Origin: a virus
Length of the DNA: 56,859 bases
IMG/VR virus record: IMGVR_UViG_3300010371_000042
Span: 1 to 56,859 of that record
Strand: one strand, 5' to 3'
Shown: positions 28,081 through 35,806 of the stretch, one piece after another
How the letters are laid out: every line of letters begins with the position of its first letter
Position numbering within the stretch: the stretch's first letter is position 1
The notes under the pieces: model-generated
Database searches by the model: none
What the model saw: only the letters and a program-made list of their open reading frames with translations
Told to the model about the DNA's origin: nothing
Made by a program: the position numbers and the translations under genes

Positions 28081-30059
28081 TCGGCGGGTGGTCGTCGTAC
28101 TACGGGGCGGACGCGATCCGCTGGTGGCCCGACGTCGACGGGTCGGAGTTCGACGGCTCGCCGTCGACGCCTCGGCACGAAAAGCTCATCCCCGCCGCCT
28201 ACCTGGTGTGGATGCGCAACGCCGCCCGGCGGGCGCAGTGGTTCTACTACGCGCGCCTTTACGGGGGCTTCGACCAAGCGCTCGCGGGCCCCATCGGGGG
28301 CCTCGATCCGATCTCCACGATCCCGGGCAGCGCGCCGTACAACGTGATCCGGTCGACGACGAACACGCTCACCGCGAAGGTCATCAAGAACCGGCCGAGC
28401 CCCTACTTCTTGCCCGTCGACGCGGACTCCAAACTTCGCAAGCGGGTCCAGTACCTGAATCGCTTCAGTGTGGGCCTGCTACGCAAGCATGCCTACTACC
28501 GCAAGCGGCACATCCAAGTGCGCGACGCGGGCCTCTTCGGCACCGGTCATCTGCTCGTCGCCCGCGATCGACGTCGTATCAGCATCGAGAATCTTCTCCC
28601 GTGGGAGGTGAACGTCGACCCGTCGGAGGCCCGGTACAACGACCCGCGAACGCTCTACTTGATCCGCTTCCTGGACAAGGGCGTGCTCAAGATGCGGTAC
28701 CCGAAGCATGCCGACGACATCGAGTCGGCCCCGGTGCTCGACGAGGCCTTCCAGCCGGTCTCCGACGTCTTCGCGATGAGCAATCGGTGCACCGTCGTGG
28801 AGGCGATCCACCTCCCGAGTGGCCCCGGGGCGCTCGACGGTCGCCGCACAGTGTGTCTCCTCGACGCGACGCTGTCCGACAAGCGGTACGACCGGCCCGA
28901 CTTCCCGATTTCACGCCTCGTGAAGGACCCCTCGATCTCCGGGTGGTGGGGCCTCGGCATGGGCGATGAGCTCTCCGGATTCCAGGACCGGATCTCGATG
29001 ATGGACGAGCGCCTCGAGTACGCGCATCGCACGGTGGGCGGCCAGTTCTGGCTCGTGCCCGAGGGCTCCCAGATGCTCGACGCCGACTTCACCGATGACA
29101 TCGGCGTCACGATCCGGCACACGCCGGGCCTCCCTCCGGTGGCCGTCAACCCGGAGCCGGTGAACGAGCAGACGTACGACTACTTCCGCCAGCTCATCGT
29201 CGATCCGTACTCCTTCTCGGGCGTCTCCACGATGAGCGCCCAGAGCCAGAAGCCCGCGGGCGTGACGGCGGCGCTGGCGCTGCAGACGCTCGATGACATC
29301 GAGACGGACCGCTTCATCGGATTCCAGCGAGACGACGAAGAGTGCGTCCTCGACACGACGCGGCTTGCGCTCCACGAGGTGCGTGAGGTCGCGCGTCGGT
29401 ATGGCGACTTCGAGGTCCTCTCGGCGGGCCGCGGCGCCGGCGAGAAGATCCTCTGGAAGCGCGACGTCGACCTGGAAGAGGACAGCTACGTCGCGCAGGA
29501 GTGGGCGATCTCGCTGCTCCCGAAGACGCCCGCGGCGAAGCTGCAGCGCCTCCTCGAGCTCGGGGCGAATGGCTATTTCGATAAACCGACGGTGCTCCGA
29601 TACATGGAGCTTCCCGACACGACGCAGGAAGAGGCGCTCATGCTCTCGCCGCGCGACGTGTGCGACGCGCAGATCGCCGCGATGCTCTCGCACGAGGATC
29701 CGTTCTCCGAGCAAGCCTTCCTGCCGCCGAGCGAGCACCAGGACTGCGACTACGCGCTCCAGCGCGCGGACGCCTTCTACAACAAGATCAGCGCCGACGC
29801 AGTCGACAAGGGCACGTGGCACGACCCGCTGCTCCAGCGTCGCCTCAGGAACCTCGACAAGTACATGCAGCTCGCGAAGGCCATCGTCGACAAGGCGAAG
29901 GCCGAAGCCGCGGCGCTTCAGGCGCAGGCCGCTGCCGCGCAAGCCGCTCCCGCGGCCCCCGGCGGGCCGACCGCGCAACCCGCTTCTCCGCAGACGATCT
30001 CGCAACCAATCTCTCCGAATGCACCCGTGGCGCCGGCGCCCGCACTGGCCGCCTCCTGA
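28077..30059 (+). CDS. Portal protein
   Basis: 660 residues from GTG at 28077 (GTGA overlap). Its length and position after TerL fit the portal. Recognisable features are NVIRSTTNTLTAKVIKNRP near residue 90, a long central domain, a wing and stem with AHRTVGGQFWLVPEG, SAQSQKPAGVTAALALQTLD (the helix region typical of podovirus portals), and a disordered Ala/Gln/Pro-rich C-terminus. It forms the dodecameric DNA channel. It also holds the dispersed LRKH word (28478-28491). Confidence 0.85.
   Translation: MIGGWSSYYGADAIRWWPDVDGSEFDGSPSTPRHEKLIPAAYLVWMRNAARRAQWFYYARLYGGFDQALAGPIGGLDPISTIPGSAPYNVIRSTTNTLTAKVIKNRPSPYFLPVDADSKLRKRVQYLNRFSVGLLRKHAYYRKRHIQVRDAGLFGTGHLLVARDRRRISIENLLPWEVNVDPSEARYNDPRTLYLIRFLDKGVLKMRYPKHADDIESAPVLDEAFQPVSDVFAMSNRCTVVEAIHLPSGPGALDGRRTVCLLDATLSDKRYDRPDFPISRLVKDPSISGWWGLGMGDELSGFQDRISMMDERLEYAHRTVGGQFWLVPEGSQMLDADFTDDIGVTIRHTPGLPPVAVNPEPVNEQTYDYFRQLIVDPYSFSGVSTMSAQSQKPAGVTAALALQTLDDIETDRFIGFQRDDEECVLDTTRLALHEVREVARRYGDFEVLSAGRGAGEKILWKRDVDLEEDSYVAQEWAISLLPKTPAAKLQRLLELGANGYFDKPTVLRYMELPDTTQEEALMLSPRDVCDAQIAAMLSHEDPFSEQAFLPPSEHQDCDYALQRADAFYNKISADAVDKGTWHDPLLQRRLRNLDKYMQLAKAIVDKAKAEAAALQAQAAAAQAAPAAPGGPTAQPASPQTISQPISPNAPVAPAPALAAS
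28478..28491 (+). repeat. Dispersed word GCTACGCAAGCATG, copy 5
   Basis: Exact 14-base match inside the portal gene, read in frame as L-R-K-H (SVGLLRKHAYYRK) with codon CTA, as in the other coding copies. Confidence 0.7.
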
Positions 30060-30069
30060 AGGATCCGAC

Positions 30070-31173
30070 ATGTCCACGCCCGCCGACAAGCACAGCGCCG
30101 CGAAGGAGTCCCTGCTCGCGCGCCTGGAAGGAAAGACCGTTGTCATCCCCGGCGTCACGGGGCCGGCGCCGCAGCCGCGCGCCGAAGCGCTGTCGCCGCC
30201 GGAGGCGACCGCGCCCGCGGAGGCCGATGCCGAAGCCGGATCGGGAGATGGCGGCGAGGCGCCCGACGCAGCGTCATCCCCGCCCGCGTCCGATGGGGCC
30301 CGCGCCGAGCGACCCGCGAGCCGCCTGCAGCGCGCCGTGGAGCTCCAGCGTCGCGCGGATGAAGCGCGCACGCGCAGCCGACGGGAGGCCCAGAAGATCC
30401 GCGAGCGCGATCAGGCCTCGGAGGACCGTGCGCGCGAGGCGGAGAGTCGCGCGAAGCGCGCGGCGAACCTCGAGCGAGGCGTGCGCGAGCGCGAGGGCGC
30501 TCTTCAGCGCGAGATCGATCTGATCAGGACGAACCCGATCGAGTTCGCGCGTCGGCATGGCCTGACGCAGGCAGATCTCGTCGCGTTCGGGCGCGGCGAG
30601 CGTTCGCCCGCGGAAGCTCGCGTGGAGCTCGCGCTCGAGCGGTTCCGGAAGGAGAACGACCGCCAGCTCTCGGAGATCCGCGACGCGCAGAAGAGGCTCG
30701 AGTCGGCGCGCGAGGAGGAGAGCCTCTCGGCCGCTCGCTCCGCGTTCCTCGCGCACGTGACCGGCGACGAGAAGCGCTTCGAGGCGCTCAACACCATCTA
30801 CAGCCCCGAGGAGCTCGTCGCGAAGGCGGACGCCCTCGCCGAGAAGAACGAGAAGTTGCGGTGGGGCTGGGACGGTGACAGGCTCTGCGAAGAGCTCGAA
30901 GCACGGGCCCGCAAGGACCCGCGCTGGACGCGGATCCAGTCCCGCTTCGAGCCGCGACGCGCCGCGACCGGTCAGCCGAACGCCCCCGCTGCCAAGACAC
31001 CGAACGCACCCCGATCTGGCCGCGAAGCAGCGCCCTCCGAGGAAGTCGAGGAGGACGAGCCCGTCGCGCCGCCGCCCAGGCCTCGTGCCCCCGCACGGCC
31101 GTCGATGACTCCGCAGGAGAGGCATCGCCGGCACGTCGACCGCCTTGCCGGTCGTGTCGGGCGCATCGGCTGA
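30070..31173 (+). CDS. Scaffold-like coiled-coil protein
   Basis: 367 residues from ATG at 30070, with GAAGGA upstream. Acidic Pro/Ala N-terminus (about 30-90), a charged helical region (about 95-240, including EAQKIRERDQASEDRAREAE), a TNPIEFARRHGLTQADLV segment and a basic C-terminus. Position between portal and capsid, charge and helical content fit an internal scaffold that guides prohead assembly. Sequence alone cannot prove it. Confidence 0.7.
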   Translation: MSTPADKHSAAKESLLARLEGKTVVIPGVTGPAPQPRAEALSPPEATAPAEADAEAGSGDGGEAPDAASSPPASDGARAERPASRLQRAVELQRRADEARTRSRREAQKIRERDQASEDRAREAESRAKRAANLERGVREREGALQREIDLIRTNPIEFARRHGLTQADLVAFGRGERSPAEARVELALERFRKENDRQLSEIRDAQKRLESAREEESLSAARSAFLAHVTGDEKRFEALNTIYSPEELVAKADALAEKNEKLRWGWDGDRLCEELEARARKDPRWTRIQSRFEPRRAATGQPNAPAAKTPNAPRSGREAAPSEEVEEDEPVAPPPRPRAPARPSMTPQERHRRHVDRLAGRVGRIG

Positions 31174-31253
31174 CGCGCGCCGCCGAGTTCCCGCTGCCCA
31201 CGGCCTGAGACGTCGGAGCGGCTGCCCAGAGGGCGGCCCCGGGAGTTCGGCCC

Positions 31254-32525
31254 ATGGGATCGGGAGCGGAAACCACAACCAGTCTGAGTGCCCTCCTCAA
31301 GGAGGTGTGGCCTCAGGATCAGATTTACGACGAGCTGTGCTTTGGCATGGCGGGCTACGCCCTCATGCGCAAGGAGTTCGACCTGGCCAACGTCGTCCAC
31401 ACGGCGGTCGGCTACGGACCTTCGCAGGGCGTCAGCAACGATTTCTCGACGGCGAAGCGCAACAAGCAGCCGTCGAGCCTCGCGGGCTTCAAGATCACGC
31501 CCGGCGTCATCTACTCGCTCGAGTCGATCGACCGCCAGGCCATCGCGCTGTCTCGCGGGAACGTGCGCGCGATCATCGGGGCGCTCGACCGCGCCGCGCA
31601 GCAGGCCATCCTCGGCTGGAAGTTCTCGGCGAGCGAGCAGCTCTGGGGCAACGGCGGCGGATCGCTGGGCGTGGTCGCCAGCATCAACGGCAACCAGCTC
31701 ACGCTCACGAACGTCGACGATACGGTCAAGTTCGACATGAACATGACCGTCGACGCGGCGCCCGACGACGGGACTCCGGCGACGAACGGACCCACCGCGA
31801 CGCGAGGCGGGAGCGCCCGGATCGGAGCCGTCAACCGCGGCCTCTCGGCGACCTGGCACCTGCAGACCGCGAGCGGCAACTGGATGGATCAGTCGAACAT
31901 CCCCGGCCTGCAGGTCGGCGACTACCTCATGCGGGACGGCAACTACGGCAACGTCCTGCAGGGCATTGGCGCGTGGGTCCCCTTCGCCGACCCGGGGTCG
32001 ACCGACTCGTTCTTCTCGTGCAACCGCTCGAGCGATCCGCTCCGCCTCGCGGGCATCCGCATCGACGGGACGCGACTCACGCCGAAGCAGGCGTGCATGC
32101 GCCTCGTTCGAGAGGCCGTGCGGCATTCGGGCAACCCGACGCACGCCTTCTACAACCCGACGAACCTGGAGTCGCTCATGTTCGAGCTCCAGGCGGCCGG
32201 GAACATCCAGACCGTCAAGCAGGCGCCCGCGAGCATCGGGAGCCACGTCTTCGGCGAGCCCATCGACGGGATCCAGTTCCAGGGGACCGCGGGGCAGGTG
32301 AAGATCTTCGGCGACCCGCGCGTGCCGACGGGCAAGGTGTACGGCCTGGAGCTCGACTCCTGGTACATCTCGAGCACCGGCGATTTCCCGGTGATGGAAG
32401 CTGGCTCCGGCCTCGCGCTCTACCGCGAGGAGTGGGCGGACGGCTTCGAACTGCGAGTGCTCGCGGACCTGCAGGTCATCTGCCTGGCTCCGGGGCGCAA
32501 CGCCGTCATCAGCGTGAGCTCGTAA
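31254..32525 (+). CDS. Major capsid protein
   Basis: 423 residues from ATG at 31254. It lies after the scaffold-like gene and has capsid-type blocks: LLKEVWPQDQIYDELCFG, VSNDFSTAKRNKQPSSLAGF, RAIIGALDRAAQQAILGW, a beta-rich insertion (about 135-200) and HAFYNPTNLESLMFELQ then GIQFQGTAGQVKIFGDP. A HK97-like fold is likely, though the family was not named from sequence alone. Confidence 0.8.
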   Translation: MGSGAETTTSLSALLKEVWPQDQIYDELCFGMAGYALMRKEFDLANVVHTAVGYGPSQGVSNDFSTAKRNKQPSSLAGFKITPGVIYSLESIDRQAIALSRGNVRAIIGALDRAAQQAILGWKFSASEQLWGNGGGSLGVVASINGNQLTLTNVDDTVKFDMNMTVDAAPDDGTPATNGPTATRGGSARIGAVNRGLSATWHLQTASGNWMDQSNIPGLQVGDYLMRDGNYGNVLQGIGAWVPFADPGSTDSFFSCNRSSDPLRLAGIRIDGTRLTPKQACMRLVREAVRHSGNPTHAFYNPTNLESLMFELQAAGNIQTVKQAPASIGSHVFGEPIDGIQFQGTAGQVKIFGDPRVPTGKVYGLELDSWYISSTGDFPVMEAGSGLALYREEWADGFELRVLADLQVICLAPGRNAVISVSS

Positions 32526-32535
32526 GGAGGACGCC

Positions 32536-33060
32536 ATGTCTCTGACCGATCGCAGTCTTTTCAAGGCGGTTCTCCAGGGAAGCCTGACGGGGAATCGCAA
32601 CGTCTCGAACGCGGCGGACGTCGTCGCAAAGGACGCCCAACGCTTCGAGTCCGCGACCGTCGGCGACACCGCGTCGACCGCCGGCAGCGACTACGTCTTC
32701 CCGGTCGCGCGCGTCGACCGGGCAGTGATGATCAAAGAGGTGCGCGTGCTGCCCGCGGCGAACATCGCGATGGACGGAGCGAACGACCTCGCGAACTACG
32801 TGACCATCGCGTACGGGTACTCGAACGACAACAGCGGCCCGGGGCTGGGTACCACGCAGGGAAGCATCAACAACAAGCCGACGGCCAACGGTGGCGTCGG
32901 CAACATGACGGGGATGCAGAGCGTCGTCGTCGCGGCCAACTCCAACGTGAACCAGGTCGTTCCCGCGGGCAGCATGATCGCGGTCACCACGACCCACTCG
33001 GGAATCGGCATCGCGATCCCGGCGGGCACCAAGTTCCAGGTGCTCTGGGAAGAGGTCTAA
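32536..33060 (+). CDS. Probable capsid decoration or head-fibre protein
   Basis: 174 residues from ATG at 32536 with AAGGAGG upstream. The N-terminus is helical; the rest is Gly/Asn/Thr-rich and beta-like (VNQVVPAGSMIAVTTTHSGI). Position right after the capsid gene suggests a surface component. No family was recognised. Confidence 0.55.
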   Translation: MSLTDRSLFKAVLQGSLTGNRNVSNAADVVAKDAQRFESATVGDTASTAGSDYVFPVARVDRAVMIKEVRVLPAANIAMDGANDLANYVTIAYGYSNDNSGPGLGTTQGSINNKPTANGGVGNMTGMQSVVVAANSNVNQVVPAGSMIAVTTTHSGIGIAIPAGTKFQVLWEEV

Positions 33061-33063
33061 GCC

Positions 33064-33522
33064 ATGACCTTCGGCGTCAAGGCGATGCGGCGCTCCTGGG
33101 TGCCGGACCTCGTCGACATCGAGGGGTCGTTCGTCGTCTCGGGAGGAGCGATCCTCAACCCGTCGGCGTACGGCTCCACAAGCATCCGCCCGCACTGGGC
33201 GTCCGGCTTCGTGCTGGCGTACCTGGCGACAGGCGTCTACGGGGTGACGCTCGACGAGACGAGCTTCGCCTCGATCATCGACTCCTCGGCCTGGGTCAGT
33301 CCCGCTGCAGCCATCTCCGGCTCCGCGGTGCCGACCGCGAACCCCGTGCAGCTCATGATCACGGGGGACTTCCTGAGCTACTCGGCGGGCAACTACGCCG
33401 CCGACAGCACCAACTCCAAGCTCGTGATCTCGTCGACGACCGGCGGCGCGCTCGCCGACCCCTCGGCGAACTACCGCGTCTCGTTCGCGATCACGTGCTC
33501 GGAGAACCCGAACAGCCGGTGA
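33064..33522 (+). CDS. Hypothetical structural protein
   Basis: 152 residues from ATG at 33064. Beta-rich, Ser/Ala/Thr-rich sequence (GFVLAYLATGVYGVTLDETS) with one cysteine near the C-terminus. Likely virion component by position. Confidence 0.5.
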   Translation: MTFGVKAMRRSWVPDLVDIEGSFVVSGGAILNPSAYGSTSIRPHWASGFVLAYLATGVYGVTLDETSFASIIDSSAWVSPAAAISGSAVPTANPVQLMITGDFLSYSAGNYAADSTNSKLVISSTTGGALADPSANYRVSFAITCSENPNSR

Positions 33523-33530
33523 GGTGACCG

Positions 33531-33923
33531 ATGGCGGCGAAGGCGGCACTGATCGGGCTGATGGAGCGCATGGCCCCTCGCAAGGGGGGCCGGCGCTTCG
33601 CCGACGAGGGCGAGCCGGAGATGGACGACACGCGCGGGGGCGCATCGGCCGGGGAGCCTGACGACGACGAAGCCGAGGCCGACGAGGAGGGCCACGGCGA
33701 CGAGGGGGAGGACGCGGGCGGAGACCACCGCGCGCACTCCGACATGGCGCTTGAGGACCTCGCGGACATGGCCGGCATCGCGCCGGAGGACCGCGCGGAC
33801 TTCGGCGCTGCGCTCCGGGCCTTCGTCCACGCCGAGATCGCGGAAGCGATGAAGGGCGGCGACGACCCGGAAGAGGAAGACGAAGGCAACGAGGACGAGG
33901 AGCCCGAGCCCGAGGAGGACTGA
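33531..33923 (+). CDS. Highly acidic protein
   Basis: 130 residues from ATG at 33531. Two Asp/Glu-rich stretches (about 25-65 and 110-130) flank a short helix (LEDLADMAGIAPEDRADFGA). It could be a DNA mimic, a chaperone or a second scaffold; no direct support for any. Confidence 0.6.
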   Translation: MAAKAALIGLMERMAPRKGGRRFADEGEPEMDDTRGGASAGEPDDDEAEADEEGHGDEGEDAGGDHRAHSDMALEDLADMAGIAPEDRADFGAALRAFVHAEIAEAMKGGDDPEEEDEGNEDEEPEPEED

Positions 33924-33949
33924 CGGCGCGCGGGCGAGAGGTGTGACCG

Positions 33950-34720
33950 ATGGCCCGCACGCGCACGCTCCTGCAGCTCGCGACCGACGCCCTGCGTCTC
34001 GCGGACCTCGAGAACGCGACGTCCCGTTTCCCGACGGGCGTCGGTTCCGAGGTCTACGAGTACGTGAACAAGGGTCTCGCGCGCGTCTATGCCGAGATCA
34101 TCAAGGTCCAGGACCGGCCGTTCTACCTCACGGAGACGCCGGTCCAGATCATGCAGTCGCCCCCGCTGGGGGGAGCGTGCGTCGTGCCGCTCCCCCTCGA
34201 CTACATGCAGCTCGTGGGAGTGAACTGGGCGTCCGGCGTGAACGGCCCCTTCCTCCCCGTCGAGCCGTACCAGGACGAGGGTGAGCGCGCGCGGCTCCTG
34301 ACGAACAGCTTCGGCGGCATCGGCCTCGGAGGCTGCCGCTTCCGGTACGGCTTCGCCGCGGCGCCAGCGGCGCTCACGCAGGGCACCATCGCGACGACGT
34401 ACAGCCTGGAGATCCTGCCGACGCCCCCGGTCGGCTCGTGGCTCAGGGTCCGCTACGTCCCGACGTGTCCTCGGCTCGTCAACGACCTGGACACCTTCGA
34501 CGGGATCCTCGGCTTCGAGGACGCGGCGGCGACGTGGGCGGCGATCCTCATGCGTCGCAAGGACGACCTCGAGACCGCGGCGCTTCAGAGCGACTGGGGG
34601 CAGCACCTCGAGCGCATCCAGTCGATCGCTCGACGGCGGGACCGCTCACGGCCGCCGAAGACGCAGATCATCCGAGGGTGGGGAATGCGAGGGTTCCGAG
34701 GCCGGGGCGGACTGCTGTGA
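33950..34720 (+). CDS. Head-to-tail adaptor-like protein
   Basis: 256 residues from ATG at 33950 with GAGAGG upstream. TLLQLATDALRLADLENATSR and EVYEYVNKGLARVYAEIIKV look like the helical core of podovirus adaptors (gp4/gp11 class), followed by a beta-rich part and a basic C-terminus. It would extend the portal and dock the nozzle encoded downstream. Confidence 0.65.
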   Translation: MARTRTLLQLATDALRLADLENATSRFPTGVGSEVYEYVNKGLARVYAEIIKVQDRPFYLTETPVQIMQSPPLGGACVVPLPLDYMQLVGVNWASGVNGPFLPVEPYQDEGERARLLTNSFGGIGLGGCRFRYGFAAAPAALTQGTIATTYSLEILPTPPVGSWLRVRYVPTCPRLVNDLDTFDGILGFEDAAATWAAILMRRKDDLETAALQSDWGQHLERIQSIARRRDRSRPPKTQIIRGWGMRGFRGRGGLL

Positions 34721-34721
34721 C

Positions 34722-35333
34722 CTACGGACAGGCGAACAGCCATGGATTCCCGGGCGTAGCGTTGCGCGGCGTGCAGCAAGCGACGATGCCGGTGGGACCG
34801 GTTGCGATGCCGCCCTCGGGCGTGATCGGCACGCATGAGTCGTGCCCTGCGCACCAGCACGCTGGCTCGTACGGGAACCCGAGCCCTTGCGGAATGCTCG
34901 TCGAGTCGACGATGGCGGTCGCCGGTCCTCCGTTGCTCGCTGCGTTGCTTGGCGCGCAGAAATGCGGGTTCGCGGCGCTGCCTTGGGCGCCCATGCACAC
35001 GGGGCATGTCTTGGCGATGCCAGGCAGCGAGAAGGTATTATCGGTCGCGCCTTCAGCGGAAGGTCCCGAAAGAAACGCCGTCACGGTGCACGAGGCGCCG
35101 AGAGCGCAAGTCCCGTCGCACGAGGATGTCCACGCGGTACCGGCATCGTCCGTGCCGGTACAGCACATCGGAAGCATCACGGGTACGTCGGAGACCGAAT
35201 CGGTAGCTGCATCGGACGTATCGCTATCGGTACTAGTGGAGGCATCGGGAAGAAGTCGCGATTCGAGGATCGATTGGCCGCCGCCGCAGCCGGCAAACGC
35301 GCACGCGAACACGAAGAGCGTTGAGGGTCTCAT
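34722..35333 (-). CDS. Minus-strand lipoprotein (moron) inside the structural region
   Basis: 203 residues from ATG at 35333. A lipoprotein signal with lipobox FAGC (Cys16) is followed by an Asp/Ser/Thr-rich linker (about 28-52) and a cysteine-rich globular part (CCTG, SCDGTCALGASC, CPVCMG, CWCAGHDSC) probably held by disulphides. It faces opposite to its neighbours, has its own promoter (35342-35370) and lower GC, the signs of a lysogenic-conversion moron. It may coat the host surface or block superinfection; this is inference. Confidence 0.75.
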   Translation of the reverse strand: MRPSTLFVFACAFAGCGGGQSILESRLLPDASTSTDSDTSDAATDSVSDVPVMLPMCCTGTDDAGTAWTSSCDGTCALGASCTVTAFLSGPSAEGATDNTFSLPGIAKTCPVCMGAQGSAANPHFCAPSNAASNGGPATAIVDSTSIPQGLGFPYEPACWCAGHDSCVPITPEGGIATGPTGIVACCTPRNATPGNPWLFACP

Positions 35334-35341
35334 GGATCGAT

Positions 35342-35370
35342 GGAGTACGCGCCGCGTCCTGAAGTTCCAA
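35342..35370 (-). promoter_or_regulatory. Promoter of the minus-strand lipoprotein gene
   Basis: Minus strand: -35 TTGGAA (35370-35365), exactly 17 bases, -10 TACTCC (35347-35342). Predicted start is about 2 bases before the ATG at 35333, and no Shine-Dalgarno is present, so this message also looks leaderless. Confidence 0.5.
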
Positions 35371-35380
35371 GGGTGACCGG

Positions 35381-35803
35381 ATGAGCAAGCCCATCGTGCC
35401 CACCATCATCGACGCGCAGGGGAGACCATCGTCCGTCGAGCGTCACGCGCTGCGTCGTCTCCAGCCTCCCGCCCACCTGGACGACGAGACGAAGCGATTT
35501 CTTACGCAACTACAGGACAACATTGACGATGCTACCCGCGCGTCACGCAGCGATCCGACGCTCAACAAGGTCATTCTGCAGGCCCAGAAGGCCACCGGGA
35601 AGGCGGGGTCGCCGGCGACCATGACCATCCGGCATGGGCTCGGGCGACCGTTCACGGGCTACCGGATCACGCGCTCATACGCCGGGAGCGACGTCTTCGC
35701 GGCTGTCGACGCTGCGAGCAACGGAGGCAAGGACCCGACGCAGTACCTCGTCCTCTCGGCGAGTTGCACCGGCACCTACGACGTTGAGATTTTCGCGGGG
35801 TAG
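35381..35803 (+). CDS. Hypothetical virion protein
   Basis: 140 residues from ATG at 35381 with AAGGGTG upstream. The N-terminal 60 residues are helical and polar; the rest reads as strands (TIRHGLGRPFTGYRITRSYA, QYLVLSASCTGTYDVEIF). It probably sits between adaptor and nozzle or forms part of a fibre. Confidence 0.55.
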   Translation: MSKPIVPTIIDAQGRPSSVERHALRRLQPPAHLDDETKRFLTQLQDNIDDATRASRSDPTLNKVILQAQKATGKAGSPATMTIRHGLGRPFTGYRITRSYAGSDVFAAVDAASNGGKDPTQYLVLSASCTGTYDVEIFAG

Positions 35804-35806
35804 GAG

